The notes under the pieces: generated by a model
What the model was told of the DNA's origin: nothing
Seen by the model: only the letters and a program-made list of their open reading frames with translations
Database searches by the model: none
Program-made: the position numbers and the translations under genes
In this document: in pieces, positions 1-5,351 of the stretch
How the letters are laid out: the number at the start of each line of letters is the position of its first letter
How positions within the stretch are numbered: position 1 is the stretch's first letter
Assembly: GCF_000582685.1 (NCBI RefSeq)
Contig: NZ_KK073768.1
Location: 3,524,934-3,532,131 of the forward strand
Source: [Scytonema hofmanni] UTEX 2349
GTDB lineage: Bacteria; Cyanobacteriota; Cyanobacteriia; Cyanobacteriales; Nostocaceae
DNA length: 7,198 nucleotides
Direction of reading: 5' to 3'

Positions 1-1
1 T

Positions 2-886
2 ATGACTTTGACTAATGCGACACGAAAACCGACTTTACTTTTGACTGTAGTCATGGGAGGAGTAATTTTTACAAGTTGTGCTTCTGCACCTAACCTACCA
101 TCGGCTGCACTGAAGAATGAGACAACAGCAAGTCAACCCACAGGTGGTGCTGCGAGTGATACTGCAATATCTCAAACTGCTGAAACTGCCCAAGTACCTC
201 GTTCCCGTCCGCAATTAATCAAAAAAGCGGCAATAAGTTTGATTGTTGATTCTGTAGATAAAAGTGTTAATGCCGTCTCCGAAATTATCAATAAACAGCA
301 AGGAGATTTAATTAGTTTACAAGAACAACAACCGACAAAAACAAACGCCCCTCACACCGCATCAATACAGTTGCGAGTACCGCAAAACTTACTAAAACCT
401 ACTTTAGATGAATTAGCCAAATTGGGAACCGTAGAAAGTCGTAATATTAGCGCTGAAGATGTAGGCGATCGCTTAGTTGATTTTCAAGCAAGATTAACTA
501 ACTTGCGGAAAACAGAAGCCAATTTACAGAAAATTATGGATCGTGCTGGTTCTGTTCGGGATGTGTTAAGTGTTGCTCAAGAACTTAGTCAGGTGCGACA
601 ATCTATAGAACAAATTGATGCTCAATTAAAAAATTTAACTAATCAAGTTGCTTATTCAACTATTACTTTGAAATTAGAAGCCACAGTTTCTAGCAACGGA
701 ACACAACGCGCTTTGGGTTCACAACTTCAGGAAAGTTGGAATAAATCTACTAATTCTTTTGGTGATTTTACTGTTGGTTTGCTGAAATTGGGTATTTGGT
801 TAATGGTTTACAGTCCTTATTTATTGGCTTTGGCAGCGATCGGTTATGGGTTTAATCGTTGGCGGAAAGGACATTACATGCCCTAA
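2..886 (+). CDS. DUF4349 domain-containing lipoprotein with C-terminal membrane segment
   Basis: The 294-aa product begins with a basic stretch and a hydrophobic run ending in FTSC, a lipobox-like signal with Cys26 as the likely lipidated residue. A low-complexity Ser/Thr/Ala/Gln linker covers about residues 27-68. The next part (about 70-225) fits DUF4349: a beta-rich section with 'QLRVP', then 'GTVESRNISAEDVGDRLVD' and a long coiled coil (about 157-212), then a strand 'VAYSTITLKLE'. A transmembrane helix (about 258-283) followed by a basic 'NRWRKG' tail closes the protein, as is usual for the family. It is therefore an envelope protein with its bulk outside the cytoplasm; its biochemical role is not known. 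The ATG sits at base 2, so no ribosome binding site can be checked and an upstream start is possible. Its TAA stop is formed with the first base of a MITE. Confidence 0.88.
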   Translation: MTLTNATRKPTLLLTVVMGGVIFTSCASAPNLPSAALKNETTASQPTGGAASDTAISQTAETAQVPRSRPQLIKKAAISLIVDSVDKSVNAVSEIINKQQGDLISLQEQQPTKTNAPHTASIQLRVPQNLLKPTLDELAKLGTVESRNISAEDVGDRLVDFQARLTNLRKTEANLQKIMDRAGSVRDVLSVAQELSQVRQSIEQIDAQLKNLTNQVAYSTITLKLEATVSSNGTQRALGSQLQESWNKSTNSFGDFTVGLLKLGIWLMVYSPYLLALAAIGYGFNRWRKGHYMP

Positions 887-1050
887 GAGGTTGTTTGAAA
901 AGTGGTTAGCTGTGATTTTAGGCACTTATTGATCCCCCCTAACCCCCCTTAAAAAGGGGGGAACCGGAATTAAAGTCCCCCTTTTTAAGGGGGATTTAGG
1001 GGGATCTAAAACGTTTTGCTACCAACAAGAAGACTTTTCAAACATCCTCT
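886..1050. mobile_element. MITE with 18-bp terminal inverted repeats and TA target duplication
   Basis: The ends AGAGGTTGTTTGAAAAGT (886-903) and its inverted partner at 1033-1050 match at 17 of 18 positions. Each is flanked by TA (884-885 and 1051-1052), the target duplication expected of IS630/Tc1-mariner-type transposition. The inside is a second palindrome: arms 931-960 and 977-1006 pair at 27 of 30 positions and contain C-runs, TTAAAAA and G-runs. There is no coding capacity, so it would need a transposase supplied in trans. It lies between two convergent genes, where the strong hairpin could act as a two-way terminator (inference). Confidence 0.88.
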
Positions 1051-1106
1051 TAATTTTCTCCCAAGTTTTGTACATCAATCCATCTGTTGCCATCTCCATT
1101 TCGTAA
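1051..1106 (-). pseudogene. Remnant of the 3' end of a paralogue of the 159-aa gene
   Basis: These 56 bases match 3073-3128 at 53 positions, the first 31 of them without a change, in the same orientation. Read on the minus strand they give YEMEMATDGLMYKTWEKI, against YEMEIGTEGLMYKTWEKI in the intact protein. Upstream of the Tyr codon the frame reads K-N and then a TAA stop, so nothing more of the gene survives. The match ends exactly where the MITE begins. If the MITE and one TA are removed, the match abuts the stop codon of the DUF4349 gene, so this junction existed before the MITE arrived. Confidence 0.8.
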
Positions 1107-1189
1107 TTCTTTTATGCAATTACTTGGCAGATAGACCCTGAATTTTCAATACAATTGGAATATAAGTGATGTTTTATTTATCTCAAATT
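1107..1189. other. Short AT-rich spacer downstream of the HEAT gene
   Basis: These 83 bases separate the stop codon of the 619-aa gene from the gene remnant. I see no open frame with family character and no strong GC hairpin followed by a T-run. The MITE further on is the only clear candidate for ending transcription of the minus-strand operon. Confidence 0.4.
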
Positions 1190-3049
1190 CTAAACATCAA
1201 ACCCATATTTTTCTTTTAATAAAGCTTTTAGCTCATCATTAGGTTCTTCTCCATAGCAAGAACCAATAACCTTTCCATAATCCTCGAAATCGATACTTTC
1301 ATTTGATTCTAGTGCTTTCAAGAATTCCTCTTCTAAAGCAGCTCTTATGTAAACGAAGTAATAAGCCCATCGACCAGTACTATCTTTCGCTTTGAGTTTA
1401 TTAATAAGATCACCTCGTTCTGCAAAAAACTTATTTTCATGCATATGACTATCATTTTTTTGCTTAAGCGCATCTACATTACCCATGCCGATAAGTCCTA
1501 GAAAACAATGTTCAGATAAGTCATATTTATCTGTATCATCCTTCGGGCGATTCAATCCCTGTCTAAGTACAGAGATTACTTGAAAACCACCTGTAAACAC
1601 TAAATAAACTAATGCTTCGTCACGTTTATCACGAGCGCATGTATCATCTTGAAAAACTTCCAGAAGCGGATCTATCATTTCGGGGATGAAACATCCTAGG
1701 CGTCCAAGCCCAATAGCTGCATCTCTTTTAAATTTTATCGGTAAATGTGAAAAGACTAAATTTTTCATAACCTCAATATCTTTCGGACGATTGAGAGGTG
1801 ATATTTTTGGTAATTTCCTTTGAGGCTTCCCTCCATCTGCCACAACTGCCCATTCGTAAATCCAATCTGCTTGGGCAAATATAGTTTTTTCAGAAGTACA
1901 GACACTCAAAATAAGGGCAGACCAACTTCGAGCAAAAGCATCATGTTTCTCATTGATAACAACTTGCCGTAAAAGGTCAAGTTCTTCATCAGCAAAAGTA
2001 TAGGTTGTGTAAGAATAGCAAATTTTAGCGCTGGTTAGCCATACAATAGCCCATATAGCTGTGGTTGACACTGCATCATTACCCACCGCCTTTTGTTCAG
2101 CAGCCGTAAGCAATACTTTGACCACTTTACGCAAAAGTCCGTTCGGTAAAAAATCTATTCTTGCACCATTCTTTTGAACCTGTGGACGAAAAAATAATTC
2201 AACTAAATGCAGTGCTGCGTAAACACGTTCTTGGACCGAACAGAAGATAGTTAACTCGTCTAAAAAGGGTGTTAATATTTGAGTGGCGTTTTCTGCATTG
2301 AGTATTTCACTGTTTGTTATTGCTATATTTAAGAAGACACCACCAATCTTATTTCGACGGGCATCACGACTTCGTATATAACCTTGTAACAATCGTTCAC
2401 GCAATAGCTTTCCAAAACGGGACTGCATCACTGAATAAAATGCTTCGTCCATTAAAGTATTCCGGTTGCTGTTGAAACCATCAAGCTCGTTGAGGTTATC
2501 TATAGCTTTATCTATTACTAAATTAACTGTCTCGTCTCTCAAATCAGGCTCTGTTCCTAGGCATTGCATAGCAAAACTAGACAACGCACGAGCTTCTCTC
2601 GGCAATCTATTGGAAGAGAAAAGCATTAATATCACGTCATCAGCAGTGAAAATACCTAAATACTCCGATTTATTGTTTTTTTGACCCAATTTAGATATCC
2701 AAAAGCACATCAACTCTTGCCAGTGAGCAGCGACAACTGGCTCAGTTTTTTGACTTTTACCAGGAATTTCAATTGGTCTGTCTACAAGCGGTATGTCATG
2801 CACCTTCTGACACAAATAAGCCAAGATATCTAAAGTTTTTTGTTGGCTCTCTTGTTTTAAAGTTTCTTGTTGTTTAGCTATTCTTTCAATTTGTTGCTGA
2901 CATTCTTCAATTCCTTTTATTAATTCAAATCGTTGACCTGCACTATTAGCAGCAACAAGATCCTTCTCTAGAAAGGCAAGTTTTTCTTGCCAGAGAATCC
3001 TGACTTGTTCTAGTTCCCTTAAACTATGTTCTCGATTATCTGTTGACAT
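1190..3049 (-). CDS. Coiled-coil and HEAT-repeat-like protein, 619 aa
   Basis: Residues 1-70 are a highly charged helical or coiled-coil region. Residues 10-56 align without gaps to residues 7-53 of the upstream gene's product, sharing LxxL, EKL, FEL and Ile positions. The middle (about 100-400) is helical with no motif I recognise. Residues about 430-535 look like HEAT repeats: 'RDAAIGLGRLGCFIPEMID', 'LLEVFQDD' and 'RDEALVYLVFTGG' recall the HEAT arrays at the C-terminus of cyanobacterial NACHT NTPases. I see no Walker A or B, no protease or nuclease motif, no signal peptide and no membrane helix. It is probably a soluble scaffold or sensor (inference). The ATG is supported by GGAGA six bases upstream, inside the end of the preceding gene, 3 bp from that gene's stop, which suggests translational coupling. 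Family assignment is from memory of similar proteins. Confidence 0.75.
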   Translation of the reverse strand: MSTDNREHSLRELEQVRILWQEKLAFLEKDLVAANSAGQRFELIKGIEECQQQIERIAKQQETLKQESQQKTLDILAYLCQKVHDIPLVDRPIEIPGKSQKTEPVVAAHWQELMCFWISKLGQKNNKSEYLGIFTADDVILMLFSSNRLPREARALSSFAMQCLGTEPDLRDETVNLVIDKAIDNLNELDGFNSNRNTLMDEAFYSVMQSRFGKLLRERLLQGYIRSRDARRNKIGGVFLNIAITNSEILNAENATQILTPFLDELTIFCSVQERVYAALHLVELFFRPQVQKNGARIDFLPNGLLRKVVKVLLTAAEQKAVGNDAVSTTAIWAIVWLTSAKICYSYTTYTFADEELDLLRQVVINEKHDAFARSWSALILSVCTSEKTIFAQADWIYEWAVVADGGKPQRKLPKISPLNRPKDIEVMKNLVFSHLPIKFKRDAAIGLGRLGCFIPEMIDPLLEVFQDDTCARDKRDEALVYLVFTGGFQVISVLRQGLNRPKDDTDKYDLSEHCFLGLIGMGNVDALKQKNDSHMHENKFFAERGDLINKLKAKDSTGRWAYYFVYIRAALEEEFLKALESNESIDFEDYGKVIGSCYGEEPNDELKALLKEKYGFDV

Positions 3050-3052
3050 TAC

Positions 3053-3532
3053 TTATCTCCGAACTATTTTTTTAATTTTCTCCCAAGTTTTGTACATCAA
3101 TCCCTCTGTTCCTATCTCCATTTCGTAAGATGCGATCGCAGGAATTAACGGCAAAACTACCTTCAATTTGGCTGAAGCTGCTTTATCTTGTTTCTCTAAC
3201 TTGTATCGAATCTCTTTCAGGAGAGAAATTAGTTCTGAAGGATAAGTAATAGAAGGTATATTTTCGATAGATACAACTGCTTGTTCTACCTTAATCAGTT
3301 GGGTTTCTGCTTCCTCATCAGAGATAATAATCGCTTCTTGTGGATAAAGTTCCCAGTATTCTGTCTCGTATTTACGAATATTAGGAAGAATCTCTCGCTT
3401 AATGCGCTGCTTTAACTCAAAATTTGCAGGTTTACTACTACTCATCATTAACTCTTTTTCAAACTCCCCCAGCTTTTCGTAGAGTAAGTCTAAAATATCT
3501 TTTAAGTCATTTAGTCTGTCGTAATCGCTCAT
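3053..3532 (-). CDS. Small helical protein, partner of the HEAT gene, 159 aa
   Basis: Residues 1-65 are a charged helical module with 'LYEKLGEFEKEL', 'ANFELKQRIK' and 'IRKYETEYWEL'. It matches the N-terminus of the next gene product at about 15 of 47 aligned positions with no gap. A linker (about 66-95) leads to a helix 'LISLLKEIRYKLEKQ' and then a C-terminal block (about 121-159): a hydrophobic run 'VVLPLIPAIASYE', 'TEGLMYKTW' and a very basic tail ending IVRR. N-terminal modules of this kind and 'LPLIP..YE.E..TEG' C-termini recur in cyanobacterial multidomain conflict or signalling proteins, as I remember them, where they look like adaptor domains. No catalytic residues are visible. It is the first gene of a two-gene operon. 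A decayed copy of its last 18 or so codons lies at 1051-1106. A role as adaptor or regulator of the HEAT protein is an inference. Confidence 0.72.
   Translation of the reverse strand: MSDYDRLNDLKDILDLLYEKLGEFEKELMMSSSKPANFELKQRIKREILPNIRKYETEYWELYPQEAIIISDEEAETQLIKVEQAVVSIENIPSITYPSELISLLKEIRYKLEKQDKAASAKLKVVLPLIPAIASYEMEIGTEGLMYKTWEKIKKIVRR
3056..3060 (-). promoter_or_regulatory. Ribosome binding site of the HEAT gene, inside the upstream ORF
   Basis: GGAGA lies six bases before the ATG at 3049 and overlaps the last sense codons of the 159-aa gene. It fixes the start choice and ties translation of the two genes together. It is the clearest Shine-Dalgarno sequence preceding an intact gene here. 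Confidence 0.7.
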
Positions 3533-3659
3533 AATTTATTCTTAATTTATACTTGTTAAGGTAATAAAGTTTTGGGCGTTGCTGAATGATATGATGGGAT
3601 GAATAAAATTATGCAGGTGCAGTTTTCTGCTTTAAATAATCAAGTAATAGCATTTCATG
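3533..3659. other. Upstream region of the two-gene operon
   Basis: This is AT-rich and without a gene. At about 3574-3587 it carries GGGCGTTGCTGAAT, a sequence resembling ends of cyanobacterial insertion sequences as I remember them; no partner end or transposase is present. Any promoter of the minus-strand operon should lie here or in the adjoining MITE. Confidence 0.35.
3546..3551 (-). promoter_or_regulatory. Possible -10 element of the two-gene operon
   Basis: On the minus strand TATAAA lies 14 bases before the ATG at 3532. No convincing -35 hexamer stands at the right distance, and the short leader makes this weak. No strong ribosome binding site precedes the ATG either. Confidence 0.2.
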
Positions 3660-3813
3660 TTAATACCAATTATTTGTGAAGCTGCATGAAAGAACCCCAC
3701 CCCGATCAGCCCCTCCCCGCAAGCTCTTAGGGGAAAATCCGGTTCCCTCCCCGCTTGCGGGGAGGGTTAGGGTGGGGTTCTTTGTATGTGTCTTCATATT
3801 AAATTGATATTAA
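3660..3813. mobile_element. MITE-like element with long imperfect inverted repeats
   Basis: The left end TTAATACCAATT (3660-3671) and the inverted right end TTAATATCAATT (3802-3813) match at 11 of 12 positions. Similarity continues inward through TGAAG, CATGAAAGAACCCCACCC on the left and its counterpart on the right, to GC-rich inner arms with CCTCCCCGCAAGC. The whole 154 bp can fold on itself and has no coding frame. A third copy of the outer end, TGGTATTAA, stands at 3889-3897 in the orientation of a right end, so the true boundary may be there. The element lies about 130 bp upstream of the two-gene operon. Confidence 0.72.
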
Positions 3814-3968
3814 TAGCGATACATATGAATTTTTTTGAGACGCAATATTTCGAGTCTCTACTGTATTTGTATCAAGGTTTTTGTGAAATGGTATTAAAAG
3901 GGGTATTCTCAATAAATCCCTTTTTTAGCATTAAATTCTATTATTGAGAATCAATGCCATAATAATTT
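3814..3968. repeat. Small inverted repeats between the MITE and the antitoxin remnant
   Basis: No gene is present. A degenerate hairpin lies at 3837-3858 (GAGAC paired with GTCTC, imperfect centre). A perfect 11-bp inverted repeat, ATTCTCAATAA at 3905-3915 and TTATTGAGAAT at 3941-3951, is separated by 25 bases. The second arm also forms ATTGA-GAA-TCAAT. Function is unknown. Confidence 0.5.
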
Positions 3969-4315
3969 TTACTTTTCGTTTACGGAAAAAACAAAATTAA
4001 CGAAAAATCTTATTTTTGCGTCCAATGGACAAAACTGGACTTTTGTCCATTTATTTTTGTTAATTTTAGATGCCCTTGCCCTGACCCGATCGCAGTCTGT
4101 TGTATTAATATGATTTAGCAGAACATCATCATGTTGCTCTGCCATTGCTGCAAAAACTTCATCCCACCCAAGTCGTAATCGTGTTACTGCGCGAATAATT
4201 AGGCGATCGCCATCAACCTCAATTTCCACCTCTGTGTGAATACCGCTTTATTCTAATAACGGTTTGATAATACGAACACCTTGAGAATTCGCGATTCTCA
4301 CAATTCAGCTTCTAA
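3969..4315 (-). pseudogene. Broken MazE-type antitoxin gene (AbrB/SpoVT fold)
   Basis: On the minus strand the fragments A-E-L, then RIANSQGVRIIKPLLE, then SGIHTEVEIEVDGDRLIIR and 'RLGWDEVFAAMAEQHDDVLL' line up in order with cyanobacterial MazE-family antitoxins (usual start KAEL.RIGNS.G). Three lesions are visible. There is no ATG where the start should be (about 4313-4315). A base is missing after the AEL codons near 4300. A TAA stands at 4248-4250 after PLLE, where a Gln codon is usual. The last stretch open from GTG at 4229 runs past the usual acidic, Trp-rich C-terminus into a palindrome (3993-4067) and ends with an unrelated basic tail. No MazF toxin gene follows. It is dead as an antitoxin, although an 86-aa C-terminal fragment could still be made. 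Confidence 0.78.
3993..4067. repeat. Large nested palindrome, 75 bp
   Basis: The outer arms, at 3993-4008 (AAAATTAACGAAAAAT) and 4053-4067, pair at 15 of 16 positions with one base unpaired. A perfect 11-bp inner stem, AATGGACAAAA (4024-4034) and TTTTGTCCATT (4041-4051), surrounds the loop CTGGAC. A side hairpin, AAAAAT-CTT-ATTTTT, lies at 4003-4017. It replaces the expected end of the MazE-like gene, so it probably came in as a small mobile or recombination element. Its type is not recognised. Confidence 0.65.
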
Positions 4316-4461
4316 CAGATGCACCCATATTTAATCATGTGAGTGAAAATACGGTAAATATATTATAGACACATATATAAAAATTTTCAAGTGTAGCAAA
4401 AAGATAACCTAGAGCTAGATAAGTGCGATCGCTTTCTTGTTCTATGTGTATACAGCATATT
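4316..4461. other. AT-rich spacer without recognisable genes
   Basis: I see no gene. The stretch holds one HIP1 octamer (about 4426-4433) and AT-rich runs such as TATTATAG and CATATATAAAAATTTT that could pass for -10 boxes. The only thing downstream on the minus strand is the broken antitoxin. Confidence 0.4.
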
Positions 4462-4701
4462 TCACTCCTTAGGAGGTACATGCATAAAACCCAAAACCCT
4501 GTAAAGACGTTCCGGCGGAACGTCTCTACGTGTATTCAATAAAAGCGCAATCTGGTGTATGCGATCGCTACTCCAAAAGCGTTTCCCCTGTGGCATGGGT
4601 TTTTGGATAATTTGACCATCAAAATACTCACTTGCGGGTTTCGTTTCTGGCAATTGCAGAAACTCCGCCAATGTCAGATTTTTGGTTACTGCTTGTACCA
4701 T
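4462..4701 (-). pseudogene. Truncated Uma2-family (DUF820) nuclease gene
   Basis: From the ATG at 4701 the product starts MVQAVTKNLTLAEFLQLPET, then 'KPASEYFDGQIIQKPMPQGK', the typical beginning of cyanobacterial Uma2 proteins (about 190 aa in the family). The match stops after residue 40 (about base 4582). The remaining 39 residues do not belong to the family, and part of them is encoded by a palindromic repeat (4501-4529). The PD-(D/E)XK catalytic core, which comes later in Uma2 proteins, is absent, so no nuclease activity is expected. The frame is also open upstream of 4701, but that part lacks family character and overlaps the opposite gene. The purine-rich GGAAGAGG before the ATG is a plausible old ribosome binding site. 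Confidence 0.75.
4501..4529. repeat. Palindromic repeat GTARAGACGTTCCG type
   Basis: AGACGTTCCG (4505-4514) and CGGAACGTCT (4516-4525) pair perfectly around one G. GTA and TAC outside them extend the arms after one mismatch. Dispersed palindromes of the form GTAGAGACGTTCC are common in Nostoc-type genomes as I recall. Here the repeat lies inside the open tail of the truncated Uma2 gene and encodes part of its aberrant C-terminus. Confidence 0.7.
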
Positions 4702-4833
4702 TTTGGGGTTGCCTCTTCCTTTTCTATTTCTAATCTCAGCACAATGATGCTTGATAAGAGAAAGACTTGAATGTTTTAATGCAAGTAGTTTTTGTAAGTT
4801 AATACTTTTGGCTGATTGTTGCAATTTAAAGTT

Positions 4834-5133
4834 ATGCAAAATACATTATTCGATAAAATCTTCCGTGACAGCGATGGCAATATTGTTTTAGCTCAGATGC
4901 CAAATCTACCAATTATTGTCTGGGTAACAGCTAGTTTGCTCAAACTAGTTTTTCCAACAGGCGAAATTAATACAGGGTTAGACGCACTTGCTTTTGGCTC
5001 TTTATTTACTTGGGCATGGCTAGAATTATTTCAAGGCGTTAATTATTTTCGTAGGGCACTAGGTCTTGGCGTGCTTATTGCTGTTATGGTGTCAAGAACT
5101 GTGGGTATTAATCTTGGCTCTTTTTCTCTTTGA
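4834..5133 (+). CDS. Conserved small cyanobacterial membrane protein, 99 aa
   Basis: The product starts MQNTLFDKIFRDSDGNIVLA and then has three hydrophobic stretches: about residues 26-40 (PIIVWVTASLLKLVF), 50-66 (LDALAFGSLFTWAWLEL) and 75-88 (ALGLGVLIAVMVSR). 'NTGLD..AFGS.FTWAWLELF.GVNYFRRALG' matches a hypothetical protein family I recall from many cyanobacteria; its function is unknown. It is an inner-membrane protein, and short for a transporter. The ATG at 4834 is preferred over a TTG at 4816 because it begins the conserved part, although no clear ribosome binding site precedes it. It stands alone, divergent from the Uma2 remnant and convergent with the nurA side. Confidence 0.75.
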   Translation: MQNTLFDKIFRDSDGNIVLAQMPNLPIIVWVTASLLKLVFPTGEINTGLDALAFGSLFTWAWLELFQGVNYFRRALGLGVLIAVMVSRTVGINLGSFSL

Positions 5134-5154
5134 TAAAAGGGGTGATACGCCGCG

Positions 5155-5195
5155 ATGCGATCGCACTCTACTCTATATTTATCATGCGATCGCAC
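5155..5195. repeat. Pair of 12-bp direct repeats built on HIP1
   Basis: ATGCGATCGCAC occurs at 5155-5166 and again at 5184-5195, each containing the HIP1 octamer GCGATCGC. HIP1 sites are over-represented in many cyanobacterial genomes. The second copy supplies the early stop of the HigA remnant. Confidence 0.75.
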
Positions 5196-5217
5196 GACGA
5201 TGTTTAGGCACTCTCAT
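5182..5217 (-). pseudogene. N-terminal remnant of a HigA-type antitoxin
   Basis: On the minus strand an ATG at 5217 starts MRVPKHRRAIA and then stops at TGA. The first seven residues resemble the start of HigA antitoxins (M-R-(V/I/L)-P-x-H-R, followed by PPxHPGE in intact genes). The frame then runs into a HIP1 site and ends, so the helix-turn-helix domain is missing. It begins 11 bases after the stop of the HigB fragment, which is the order and spacing of a real higBA pair. Too short to identify alone; the context carries the call. Confidence 0.55.
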
Positions 5218-5228
5218 TGCTGCATACC

Positions 5229-5351
5229 TCAATCATGATAATCAACTATTTCAACCTCAGAAGCTCCTTCTAGTGTCCACACAAAGCACATTCGATACTG
5301 ATTGTTAATCCGAATACTATGCAGCCCTTTTCTGTCACCTTTTAAGGCTTC
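5229..5351 (-). pseudogene. C-terminal remnant of a HigB (RelE-superfamily) toxin
   Basis: Directly after the stop codon of nurA the minus strand reads EALKGDRKGLHSIRINNQ, then 'YRMCFVWTLEGASEVEIVDYHD' and a TGA at 5229-5231. This is the C-terminal 40 residues of a HigB-type mRNA interferase (usual: 'LEALKGDRxGQxSIRIN.QWRICFxW....A.xVEIVDYH'). The first half or more of the toxin, including its start, is missing. The join to nurA is abrupt, so it cannot be expressed as a toxin unless nurA readthrough restarts. HigA remnants follow downstream. Confidence 0.8.

Noticed and set aside
886..1050. CRISPR-like or rho-independent terminator reading of the G/C-rich hairpin
   Set aside because: There is one palindrome and no repeat-spacer series. 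The terminal repeats and TA duplication identify it as a MITE; terminator activity is possible but secondary.
2466..2684. Plus-strand 72-aa frame inside the HEAT gene
   Set aside because: It lies wholly within a well-supported opposite gene, has no family character and no ribosome binding site.
3940..3956. Fur-box-like sequence ATTGAGAATCAAT
   Set aside because: The match to a Fur operator is partial and no functional gene lies next to it.
4471..4539. Strong AGGAGG followed by an ATG on the plus strand (short ORF of about 20 codons)
   Set aside because: The spacing is only three bases, the ORF is made mostly of a palindromic repeat, and nothing suggests a real peptide.
4555..4770. Plus-strand 71-aa frame opposite the Uma2 fragment
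   Set aside because: The opposite strand explains the sequence through a known family; the plus frame has no features.
5066..5308. Plus-strand 80-aa frame overlapping the small membrane gene and the HigBA remnant
   Set aside because: It overlaps the membrane gene out of frame and then lies opposite the recognisable HigB fragment.
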